From Miscanthus floridulus (lineage: Eukaryota > Streptophyta > Magnoliopsida > Poales > Poaceae), in NCBI RefSeq assembly GCF_019320115.1, contig NC_089581.1:68242485-68306484 (forward strand): 64,000 nucleotides of DNA, given 5' to 3'. Under the pieces are notes generated by a model. That model was not told the DNA's origin and did no database searches. It saw only the letters and a program-made list of their open reading frames with translations. The position numbers were made by a program, and so were the translations under genes. Position 1 is the first letter of the stretch; every line of letters begins with the position of its first letter. Shown one piece after another: positions 10,164-19,207 of this stretch.

Positions 10164-13100
10164 CTAGAAATAATCATCAAGATCATCGATAGGTGGGCCA
10201 AAAATCTCATCATCGCTATTGTCGACGTAATTATGATCGTCTCTCAAAGTCTCATCACTAGCGACACTGCCTGAATGGTGTTGCTCAAGTAATAACAAGT
10301 CCTTCGCGTTGTGAACCTCCTCTCCATCATCCCCGTCAACAATGATCGTATCATTGTCTACTTCCATTGCGAGATCTACATCTAAGACAATCTCAAAACT
10401 CCCTTCTAATCCTTCTTCTTGAAAGAACTCTCCGTCATATGTGTTTGCATCGATGTTATAATCATCATCGTTTGGGACGGGTACTTTACCATGCGGCGAT
10501 ACCTTGTACACAACATCATACGCCTTAAGATGGTCTTTGGTTTGGCACGGGTATGAGAGATAATAAACTTGCGTGGCCTGTTGGGCCACAATGTACACGT
10601 CGTCTCCTAACAAGATGGATGACTTTAGAACTTCGACTAACCCAAGCTCAAGGGTCTTTATCACTTCTTTGGGATCAAACCAATGGCATTTGAATATGAC
10701 AGGATGAAGAGGTACACAACCAGGAAACTTGAGTTTGTATATTTCTTCAATTATTCCATAGTAGTCCAACCCATCTATGCCTGGCGTGAAAACACCAGTA
10801 TTTGTGGTTCTTCGATTCGGCCGACTCTGCTCATGCCGAGTTGTGTGAAACCGATATCCATTGACATCGTACACAGAGAATGACTTGACCCTAAATTCAA
10901 ATCCATTGGCAACTTGCCTCAACTCGGCACTCATAGACATGTCAGTTTTGGCTTGCTAGTTCAAGTAGGATGATTCGTTATATATTTGTCAAGTTGAGAG
11001 TTAAGTACAAACAACAAATGAAATTGAACAGTACCTCCTCCTTGAACCAACAAATAAAAGTGGGATTTCGTTCTCCCGCGCCATGTCTTAGAAGGGTTTC
11101 AACTTCCGCTTCAGTGGGTTCCCTCCGTGATGGATGATGGTAGAGGAGAACAAATTTGCTGTAACGGACGTTAACAAGAGGGTTGGATGGGTGCATGCGA
11201 AATACTGATAAGAAAAGAAACAAGTTTGTGTAAAACTTACGCAATGTACGGGCCAACCTCTTCAAGGTTCCGCAACACATACAGCTGGATAGAGCGCCAC
11301 TCTTCTAGGCTCAACATCTTTAAGGTAGGTTCACTTGCACTTCCGAGTTGCCCTCGGAAAAGGCTGAGGGTCGACTGATTGTCGGCAGCATTGTAACGAG
11401 GGGGTGGATTATGCACGTTAGGAAGGTTGTCGGCATAGTATCTTGTTGTGAAGTATGACACCTCCTCCACAATGGATGCCTCTGCACAGGAAGCTTCAAT
11501 TTTGCATTTATTTTTGCATTTTGTTCTAAGAACCTTTAGGCATCGCTCAATTGGATAGCACCAACGGGCATGCACAGGGCCCCCCATTTTTGCCTCATAT
11601 GGTAGGTGCAAGAGCAAATGTTGCATCGGATTGAAGAAGCCGGGGGGAAAGATCTTCTCCAACTTGCAGAGCAACACCAGGGCCATTCTTTCCATTTCTT
11701 CAATCTCGGTCCGAGATATCCCCTTAGCACATAGCTTGCGGAAGAACATGCTCAACTCTGCCATCACTCGCCAGATGTGATCAGGGAAATAGCCACGAAC
11801 CATCACCGGAAGAAGGCGCTCAATCCATATGTGGTAATCATGACTCTTCAGCCCTGTGATTCGCATGGTACTTAAGTTCACACCCCTCCTCCAATTCGCT
11901 GCATACCCATCAGGGAACATCAACGATTGGAACCATTGAAGAACTTCTTTCTTTTGGGCCCTCGTTAGGACGAAGTCGGCCTTAGGCTTCTTCCATGACT
12001 TCCCGCGTAAGGGAGGCAACATGTTTAGCTTTGGTCTATCGCACAGCGTTGCTTGATCCAATCTAGCCTTGACATTGTCCTTTGACTTTTCCCAGTCCAT
12101 GATTGTGTGAAGGACCGCCTCGGCGAAATTCTTTTTAGTGTATATTACATCAATGTTATGTGGAAGAAGGAGGTCCTTAAAGTAAGGAAGCTTCCACAAG
12201 CACGACTTGTGTGTCCAGGCATGCTCTTTTCCATATCCCACAAAGCCCCCCTTTTCATTGATGACCACAAGACCATCTAACATCTCAAGAACCTGGGCAC
12301 CTGTCATCATTTCCGGTGCAGAGTCTTCCACTGTGACACCTTTTCGAAAGTTCTTCTTGTCTCTCCTGAATGGGTGGTCAAGAGGGAGGAATTGTCGATG
12401 TTTGTCAAATGAAGAAAACTTGCCCCCCTTCTCCAACCGAAAGAACTCCACAGCTGACTTGCATATCGGGCATGGCATCTTCGTGTGAACACACCAGCCA
12501 CAAAATAACCCATAAGCCAGGAAGTCATGCATAGAATAATGGTACCAAATATGCATTCTGAAGTTTGTCTTTGTGAATCGGTCGTATGTCACTACCCCTT
12601 CGTCCCATGCACGGACCAAATCGTCTATCAAAGGCTCCATGTACACACTCATATTAGCCCCCGGGTGTCCTGGAATTATAAGTGACAAGAAAATATTTTG
12701 CCGTTGAAAGGCGACGCCAGGTGGGAGGTTGAGAGGGATGACGAATACGGGCCAACATGTGTATGGTGAAGAACCCATTCCATAAGGATTGAACCCATCA
12801 GTTGCCAGTGCAATGCGTACATTACGAGCCTCATCAGCTTTGTCGGTATGCTTCCGATCGAAGCTTTTCCATGATTCACCATCGGACGGATGTATCATCT
12901 TGTCAGTGTATCGGCGTCCAGTTTTGTGCCACATCATCTGTTTTGCGGATTCCTCGCTCATGAAAAGCCGTTGGATCCTCGGTATAAAAGGAAGGTACCT
13001 CAGGATCTTTGCGCCGACTTTTGTTTGCGTCTTCCGACCATCACCAGATTCTAACTCAATGTACCTAGATGCCTTACACTTCGGACAGTACTTATCGTCA

Positions 13101-13762
13101 GCATGTTCTCCCCTGAATAAGATGCATCCGTTCGGACAAGCATGTATCTGCTCGTACGACATCTTGAGTGCACGAAGGATTTTATTTGACTCATACGTGT
13201 TCTTTGGCAGAACGTGATCATCTGGAAGTAGGGTGCCAACTACTGTCAACAGTTGATCGAAGGATTCTCTACTCCAGCTAAACTGGGACTTCACAGCCAT
13301 TAGACGTGTAATGGCATCCAGTTTAGAAACATTGGTGCGCCCGTGAAGGGGTTGTTGTGCCGCATCCAACATGGCGTAAAACGCCTTTGCAGTTTGCTCT
13401 GGCTCCTGCTCTGCACTTCCTTCATCGAAAGCCATGTCATGGTCATTTAACATTTCTGCCACCTCGGCTTCAGAATCAAACTCCTCGATCCGTTGTCTCA
13501 CGACCTCTTCTCTCGCACGATGGCGTTCACCATGCATGGTCCACCGGGTATAGTTCTCTACAAATCCATTGTTGACAAGATCTTTAGTCATCTCCTCATA
13601 TGTTTTCATTGCCTTGTTCTTACACTTCCTACAGGGACACCAGGCATGTCGCCGTCCGTTTGCAAATGCCTTCGTCATGAAATCATTGGCCTTCTCAATC
13701 CATTCATTTGTGTATTGACCCCTCTTCTGATAGCCCGTGTACATCCACTGACGGTCATCCAT
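10164..13762 (-). CDS. CACTA transposase TNP2 (three exons)
   Basis: This is the catalytic transposase that cleaves the CACTA ends. Exon 1 is 13762-11241, exon 2 11204-11035 and exon 3 10955-10164. Exon 1 has the transposase-associated N-terminal domain (residues ~4-80, CPCRKCKNK zinc-type cluster) and the Transposase_21 core (~280-480, with ATDGFNPYGM near residue 321). It also has DUF4218 (~600-775, HDYHIWIERLLP near 642). Exon 3 carries DUF4216 (VYDVNGYRFHTT, DVYIVAQQATQVYY) and an acidic tail ending DDLDDYF. The start ATG opens MDDRQWMYTG, usual for the family. The exon 2-3 junction (GTACTG...AACTAG) is in phase. The exon 1-2 gap is only 36 bp, too short for a plant intron, and leaves a 1-nt phase error, so a small deletion probably damaged that intron. 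No nonsense codon lies in 3.4 kb of coding sequence. Confidence 0.9.
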
Positions 13763-14570
13763 CCTAACATATAGACGATATTGCAGTTTAGAGCAATAGA
13801 GTAGTAGTGCTAGAGAAAAACCATATGAGATGATAAAGAGACATTCATGTTCTTGGTCGATTCACATAGAAGATGTTTGCTAGATTGGATGATGAGATTT
13901 TACCTAAGGTTGAAAGGCCGCTAAATGGATGCCACGCACTCCTCCACCACACAAAGCACGCACCATATGCAAGTGCATGAAGGAGAACTATAGCTAGCTG
14001 TGAGCTCTATACTATAGTTCTGTTTTGAGGGCAAAGACAGAGTTCTTTCATCCAATTCTTTTGGTTGTTTGCCCTTGCTTGAGTGTCTATATCTCATTTT
14101 CTGATCCTCTTTGCTGTGTTTTTTTTACGAAGGAATCTTTATTTGAAAATAAAGTTTTGGCCTCTTTGTTGTGTTTGTCTCTAGGATAAGAATGTCTTGA
14201 TAAAAAGTTTATGTTAACCTTACTCTTCATGCTGCTGAGGTGGAATATGAGAAACAGTAGTTGAGCAGGACTTGCTGTATTCGGTCATGTCTGGTTCAGG
14301 ATGCTAGTTTATCACACTATCCTTTTCTGTAGCTATCGATTACAGAAAATGTATTAACTATTTAACTAGGCTGACAGAAAATAGATGGAAGGAAGAAGAT
14401 ACTCTGGATGCCCCCACCCCCCCCAAAAAAAAAGGCATCTTCAACCACCATACTTGCTGTGCTTTCAGTTTCTGGGGCCTGATGTGCTGTAGCAATGTAT
14501 TAACTATTTAAGCAGCTTTGTTTGCATATAGTAATTCCTGTTGCTGATTTGCTACTTGCTTTCTTGTTAG
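13763..14570. other. CACTA internal non-coding DNA upstream of TNP2
   Basis: This holds the TNP2 5' region (right to left) and, near 14571, probably intron sequence brought in with the chaperonin fragment. It includes a C8/A9 tract (about 14415-14435). I see no reading frame or promoter that I can defend. Confidence 0.4.
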
Positions 14571-15100
14571 GCAGCTGTTGCAGAGGGGATTGACATTGAT
14601 GATGGCTCTACTATTTTGAGGCTGGTATCAAAAGTTGATGCCATCATAGAATCTCTTGAGAATGATAAGCAGAAGGTAGGAGAAGGGAGTCATCATATCT
14701 AAACTCATCAAAGCTATTATTTTACCAGTTCATGTTTATCTTTAGGTTTAAGTAATGTTTGCAGCCACCAAATAGTGAAATATTGTAAATGCGTGTTGGT
14801 CAGCTAACAAATCATATTTCCTTCTGTAGGTTGGGATTGAGATTTCAAGAGGCTCTGAGCTATCTGCTTAAACCGATTTCAAATAAGATGCTTGCGTTAA
14901 CGGCAGTTGATGCACTACCAACTTAGCATTGATAAGGTTCGAATACCTTCTCGTTGATGGGTTTTGCAGCTTGTGCATATAAGATCTGAAAAATATCTTT
15001 GCAATCAGGGGGTTCTGCCAGTGGCGACTTGAAGTATGGATATAGTGCTGGAAAGTACGAGGACTTGATGGCTGGTGGAATTATTGGCCCCACTATATAA
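14571..15100 (+). pseudogene. Captured fragment of plastid chaperonin 60 subunit beta, introns retained
   Basis: Three exon-like segments on the strand opposite to the transposase match the C-terminal part of chloroplast CPN60 beta, a subunit of the RuBisCO-binding chaperonin. Segment 1 (14571-14675, 35 codons) has [11 protein letters not shown] and SLENDKQK, bounded by TTGTTAG and GTAGG. Segment 2 (14830-14936) gives VGIEI, then after a frameshift EALSYLLKPI, and after another NACVNGS. Segment 3 (about 15009-15100) gives VL, then after a shift LKYGYSAGKYEDLMAGGIIGP, ending at TATATAA. Spacers have GT-AG borders, so genomic DNA was captured, not mRNA. The N-terminal equatorial domain, the apical domain and the last ~40 residues are absent. 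It is non-functional as a chaperonin. The beta assignment rests on the YEDLMAAGIIDPTK-like end. Confidence 0.85.
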
Positions 15101-16308
15101 TGGAGTTCTGGTTACCGGTACCTATAAATATAGATCATTTCTGTTTTTTTTAAATTATGGACTAACACCCATAATAATATTTTTATAAATGTTCTTCTAT
15201 AAATGTTATCATGGATGCAGCTAGCAACATGTTTTTTTTTATTGTTCAAGTCAGCAGCAATATTAGGCCAAATTGCTTATCGAAGTTCACCCTCATGAAG
15301 ACCTCATCAGATGATAAAAAATGGCACATATATATTGCTTAATTTTGAATTTAGATATCAAAGATATGGTGACGAGACGGTATCCTTAGGCAGATGGTAA
15401 AAAAAAAATGGCACATATATTGCTTAGGCAATGACCCACTCGCCTACTCTGCAGCTCTCGCCAGCTAGGACACGTGATAGCAAGGGCAGCAGCGGCAAAT
15501 CGAATTGTGCATTGTCTGCAACAGGGTGCTGCACTGCACGGCCCATAGGTGATTGCAAAAACAAGCACATCATCCCACAGTTTGTCCCCATATCTCGATG
15601 GATCCTTATCCCCCATGCTTGTTATCGACACTGCTATACTCCTATAAAACTTCAGTGTTAGCACCTACATGCAACAGGACAAATCACAACACTACTCAAT
15701 ACAGGTAGTCTGTCCACTGCCCAGTGCATGGACAGCAGCTATGCGGAAGGAGCCTGGCCAGGTTTGCATTTTGAGGAGGCTAGTCGCTATGAATGTGACA
15801 CAACCTGTATATCTTTAGAATTGCTCAATTCCAAAATGTGCTAGGTGACATACTAGAGTCAGTCACAATGAAAGTGACACGACTATATATGTACTAGAAG
15901 AGTTGCTTTGGAAGTCACCTTACATTTGAAAAGTCGGTGTATATTTGAATATTCCATTTTGCTAATACACTATCAATTGTCTACCTTCAAATTTGCTTCA
16001 TTCCTAAATGTGCTAATAAGTGACCTACTAGTGTTAGTCACTTTGAAAATGTGCTAATAAGTGACCTACTAGTGTCAGTCACAATTGGAGGCTGTACTAT
16101 TGTGGTAACTCTTTGAAAACATTTATTTTGAAGCTACAGCCTACAATTAGATCTTGCTGCAATTGGCAAAGGCTGCATAATAGCACAAAAGAGCAAAACA
16201 AATTTGCCCTAAACATGCCCAGCTGAACAAACAATGATGCTACATGAAACTGAAATTGGCATTTACCAGTATGCATGAAAAACTGAAATTGCAATCTGAG
16301 AAGATAGA
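15101..16308. other. CACTA internal DNA, no gene
   Basis: The DNA downstream of the chaperonin fragment is AT-rich and has no recognised coding feature. A 92-codon minus frame at 15664-15386 has no motif. The imperfect tandem repeat at 16006-16082 is listed separately. Confidence 0.4.
16006..16082. repeat. 41-bp tandem duplication
   Basis: Two adjacent copies of a unit with ATGTGCTAATAAGTGACCTA followed by CTAGTGTTAGTCAC, offset by 41 bp. A degraded third copy lies at about 15834-15866 (ATGTGCTAGGTGACATACTA). The inner word AGTGACCTACTAGTGT...AGTCAC is partly palindromic. Confidence 0.7.
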
Positions 16309-16746
16309 TTAGCAACAAACCTCGGCAATGGATGAGGTTGCAGCCCTTCCTTTCCCGGTGGCGGCGGCTGTGGGGGACCGCCCGGTGGCGGCGGTGGTGG
16401 AGGGGAGGAGGGCGTCGTTGTCGGCCTGGAGCTTCTTGTTGTGGGAGAGGAGGGCGTCGTTGTCGGCCTTGACGGCGTCGAGCTGGCGCTTCAGCGCGTC
16501 GTAGTCCTTCTCCAGCTGCTTCGTCTTCCACCGCGCGCGCCGGTTCTGCGACGGCGTGGAGGGGAGGAGGCGGCCGCGGCGGTGGGGAGGCGCCGGCGAC
16601 GGCGGGGAGGCGCCGGCGTCGGCGTGGAGCGCGCGGGCGCGGGGAGGCGCGGGCGCAAGTGCGGGGGACGGCGGGGAGGCGCCGGCGCGGGGGACGGCGG
16701 GGGTGCAGCGGGGATGCGCGGGCGTGCGGTGTGTGTGTGTCTGCAC
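16309..16746 (-). CDS. Chimeric ORF with captured HD-Zip class I segment (homeodomain helix 3 plus leucine zipper)
   Basis: An uninterrupted 145-codon frame. Residues 1-66 are Pro/Ala/Arg-rich, from CpG-rich DNA with GGCGCCGGCG repeats. At residues 68-77 comes NRRARWKTKQ, the end of the DNA-recognition helix of a homeodomain. A zipper with heptad positions L78, L85, V92, L99 and L106 follows (LEKDYDALKRQLD...). This is the HD-Zip I signature. Helices 1-2 of the homeodomain are missing, and after LQADNDALL the sequence diverges into a Ser/Thr/Ala tail. It lies near the transposon's functional 5' end, in sense with the transposase, so it could be included in element transcripts. If translated, it would dimerise without a full DNA-binding domain; that is inference. 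The frame may also end at an intron donor (GAGGTTTG) near 16325. Confidence 0.75.
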   Translation of the reverse strand: MQTHTHRTPAHPRCTPAVPRAGASPPSPALAPAPPRARALHADAGASPPSPAPPHRRGRLLPSTPSQNRRARWKTKQLEKDYDALKRQLDAVKADNDALLSHNKKLQADNDALLPSTTAATGRSPTAAATGKGRAATSSIAEVCC

Positions 16747-16779
16747 GATTCGAGGGAGAAACGGCTAAGTGAATGCCTC

Positions 16780-17910
16780 TGTTTACCGAGTGCCTAGATA
16801 TACGGCACTCGGTAAACTCAAGCACCGCAGCCCAATTACATGTGGGCCTGGTACATGTTTACCGAGTGCCCAGATCTACGGCACTCGGTAAACAGAATTA
16901 CCGCAGCCCAATAACATGTGGGCCTGGTACATGTTTACCGAGTGCCCAGATCTACGGCACTCGGTAAACATACAGGTGGGCCGTGGCTAACCTTTACCGA
17001 GTGTTTGAGGCACACTCGGTAAAAGTATCCATTATTTCATGCAAAACAAAAATGAAAAAATGCCAATTTAATTCTAAAATTCACCAAACTTTCACATGAA
17101 CTATTTCATGTCATCTATTTACTATCTAAAAAATTCCAAGTTCAAATCATAATGTTGAATTTCACTCTTAAAAGAAATCCTACTCGTCATTGTGAATGTT
17201 TAGCGTCTCTTTGGGAGATGTACCGGTTCGGCAGCGACGAATGTAAAAATACTTCCGAAACATTATGAAAATTTTTCTATAACATAGATGTATGCTTCAA
17301 TGTTAATTCTTCCAATCTCGTGATTTATCGAGTTCGATTTTAATTATTACAATTAAATTTACACGATATGTACCTAATTATCATAAAGAATGAAAATTTT
17401 GTGAAATATAGTAAATAAATCGAAATAAACACCATATTTTGGAATGGAGTACTAAATATCATATGTGGATAGAGGAAAAAGAATGAAGGGAAAAACAAGA
17501 AATTTGGTTGGATTTTACCGAGTGTTGCGCCAATACACTCGGTAAAAGATAGTGTTTGCCGAGTGTTGTGCACTTACACTCGGTAAAACTTTATTATTAC
17601 CGAGTGCAAATACTTCTACACTCGGTAAACATGTCATGCCGTGACGCCGTTTGGCGCACGGTTGGTATACTAGGTGACGTGGCACCTCAATACCGAGTGT
17701 CTGTTTTTACCGAGTGTGCCCCTTCGGTAAAATTGTAGTTTTACCGAGTGTCTGAAGTTACCGAGTGTGCGGACTCAGTAAAGCGGTCTACTACCGGGTG
17801 TTTGTGTTTTTCGAGTGTTGGCACTCGGTAAGTAATGTTTTCCGAGTGCCCCGACTTTTGACACTCGGTAATTGTCGGGGCACTCGGTAACTAAACAGTC
17901 TCCGGTAGTG
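16780..17910. repeat. CACTA right terminus and subterminal ACCGAGTG array
   Basis: Two clusters of ACCGAGTG/CACTCGGT lie at 16788-17030 and 17515-17890, separated by about 480 bp of AT-rich DNA with no feature. In the first cluster a unit of about 77 bp is tandemly repeated (TTTACCGAGTGCCCAGATCTACGGCACTCGGTAAA and its spacer, starting near 16784, 16858 and 16933). The motif density mirrors the left end, as expected for paired TNPA-type binding arrays. Confidence 0.9.
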
Positions 17911-17913
17911 ATA

Positions 17914-18250
17914 GCTACTATGTCAATATGGACTCCCGTGCATGCCACCTCTCAGCCAGCATGCCGTCACCTTCGTGAAGAATAAAGAGACGATGGCCAT
18001 GGCCACAACTAGCAGTGACAGAGCACAACTACAGACACTAAGAAGAAAACAACATGGATCGGAGCGCCCCTACATCCGAACCTGCGCTCCGCTTACGTTT
18101 AAACGAGGGTCAGCGTCGACCCGCCCCTCTTTTTTCCTGCTAATGTTACGATCCGCGGTGCTTCCAGGTTCACACCTGATGTTACGCTTCCGCATCCATC
18201 TTCGCCGATGGCCACGCCACCTGCCCAGTCAGACCACGCCACGCCACGCT
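17914..18250. other. Unassigned DNA right of the CACTA element
   Basis: Begins with the ATA target duplication at 17911-17913. A 156-codon plus frame starting at 17942 has no recognisable motif and overlaps a GC-rich stretch, so I treat it as spurious. It grades into the subtilase pseudogene on the other strand. Confidence 0.35.
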
Positions 18251-18399
18251 GCGCCGCCGTACCAAGCGCGCACCAGGTTGAGCGCTTCCCCACGCCGCGT
18301 CGGCCGCTCGACTCCTGTCGCGCCGTCACGCCACTCGACGAGGGCCGACACGGCGGGGACCGCCAGGCGGCTGCCGCGCTCAGGGAGATCAAGGCCGTC

Positions 18400-18880
18400 G
18401 TCTCCGGCGTGAGGGTTCCGGGCATGCATAGGTTCCCCGCGGTGGAGTTGGAGGCGTTGGCCGTGTACACGATGGTGGGGATCGGGCGCCGGGGAGCGGC
18501 TTCTGTGTTCCTGGAGTAGAGCAAGACGCCCGTGTAGTTCTTACGACGTACACCGGGAGGTCTCGGTCGAGCGTGCCGGCGCCGACGGTGGTGATCCACG
18601 GAGCCACATTGGAGAGCGTGGAGCTCCCCGGCGCGGCGTTCCCGGCCGAGCAGGAGACAAGGACGTTTTGCTCCGTGGCAGCAAACGCACCAATGGCAAA
18701 CCCGATCAGGCTGGTGCCAGGGACGGCGGCGCCGGTGGTCGTGGAGCTGGTGTGCCTGCCGTGCCCGTCGTCGTCGTGTGGGGAGAAGCCCAGGAACTCG
18801 GGCGTCCGCGTGCAGCTCGTACCGTGCCTCCGGGTTGACTGCACGACGCATCTTGGCTATTGGACGAGTGTGGTGGCAGC
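18400..18880 (-). pseudogene. Subtilisin-like serine protease (SBT1-type) pseudogene, two internal deletions
   Basis: Minus-strand pieces match a plant subtilase, a secreted serine protease. In order they are [11 protein letters not shown] (end of the inhibitor prodomain), then after a frameshift TPEFLGFSP, then [11 protein letters not shown] with the catalytic His region. TSLIGFA follows, joined straight to [15 protein letters not shown], then [15 protein letters not shown]. After another shift come [10 protein letters not shown] and [16 protein letters not shown] (near 18405). Relative to family architecture, about 100 residues holding the catalytic Asp are lost between FLGFSP and DDDGHG. 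About 85 residues are lost between GFA and IGAFA. Everything after TLTPE (PA domain, catalytic Ser) is missing and replaced by unrelated GC-rich DNA. It is not functional. Confidence 0.8.
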
Positions 18881-18899
18881 ACCGACTTGAGAACGGAGG

Positions 18900-19207
18900 C
18901 GGCGGAGGTCGGAGGCAGCGACGTGAAGGCTCGGTTCGATCCTAGGTTCACTGGGTCACGACCCTATCTGCCCCTCTATCATTTGGGTTCGGTCCGACTC
19001 AACCAGTTCGCAGATTTCAAGAGCGGATCGTGTTTGATAGAGGTTCGAACCGCACCCCATGCAGGTATAGCTACAATAAGGAGAATAAAGAGGGAAATAC
19101 CCAAAAGAATGCAAATGTGAGGAAGGGGCAGCATATACCTGGAAGTGCAAGAAGAATGATGGCAACGTCTGATGTGCTCTAACAATGCGAACCACCCCAA
19201 CTCCCTC
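18900..19207. other. Unassigned DNA between subtilase fragment and second CACTA
   Basis: No gene recognised. It contains two GGTTCGA words (about 18933 and 19043) resembling the B box of a tRNA promoter, but no A box or cloverleaf could be built. On the minus strand a short open stretch at 19207-19140 ends in CTTCCAG|GTATA, which could be a decayed exon. Confidence 0.3.

Larger units (their letters stand above)
6535..17910 (-). mobile_element. Complete CACTA (En/Spm) transposon with two captured host-gene fragments, TSD ATA
   Basis: Left end CACTACGGGATACTGATTA. Right end, read inward on the minus strand, CACTACCGGAGACTGTTTA. Both continue into arrays of ACCGAGTG motifs. The 3-bp ATA is duplicated at 6532-6534 and 17911-17913, so this is an intact 11,376-bp insertion. 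Transposase genes are on the minus strand, so the right end is the functional 5' end. In order from the right it carries the subterminal array, an HD-Zip-containing ORF, a chaperonin 60 beta fragment (opposite strand), the TNP2 gene, a 39-bp tandem repeat, the second element gene (Transposase_24 type) and the left array. Apart from one phase problem, TNP2 is open, so it could have been mobile until fairly recently. The second gene is broken. Confidence 0.95.

Noticed and set aside
16097..16825. 242-codon minus frame overlapping the HD-Zip ORF
   Set aside because: It begins inside the subterminal repeat array and is an Arg/Pro-rich shadow; the HD-Zip motif is in the other frame.
18932..19060. 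GGTTCGATCC and GGTTCGAACC words suggesting a tRNA gene or SINE
   Set aside because: No A box at the right distance and no cloverleaf or CCA-end pairing could be formed.
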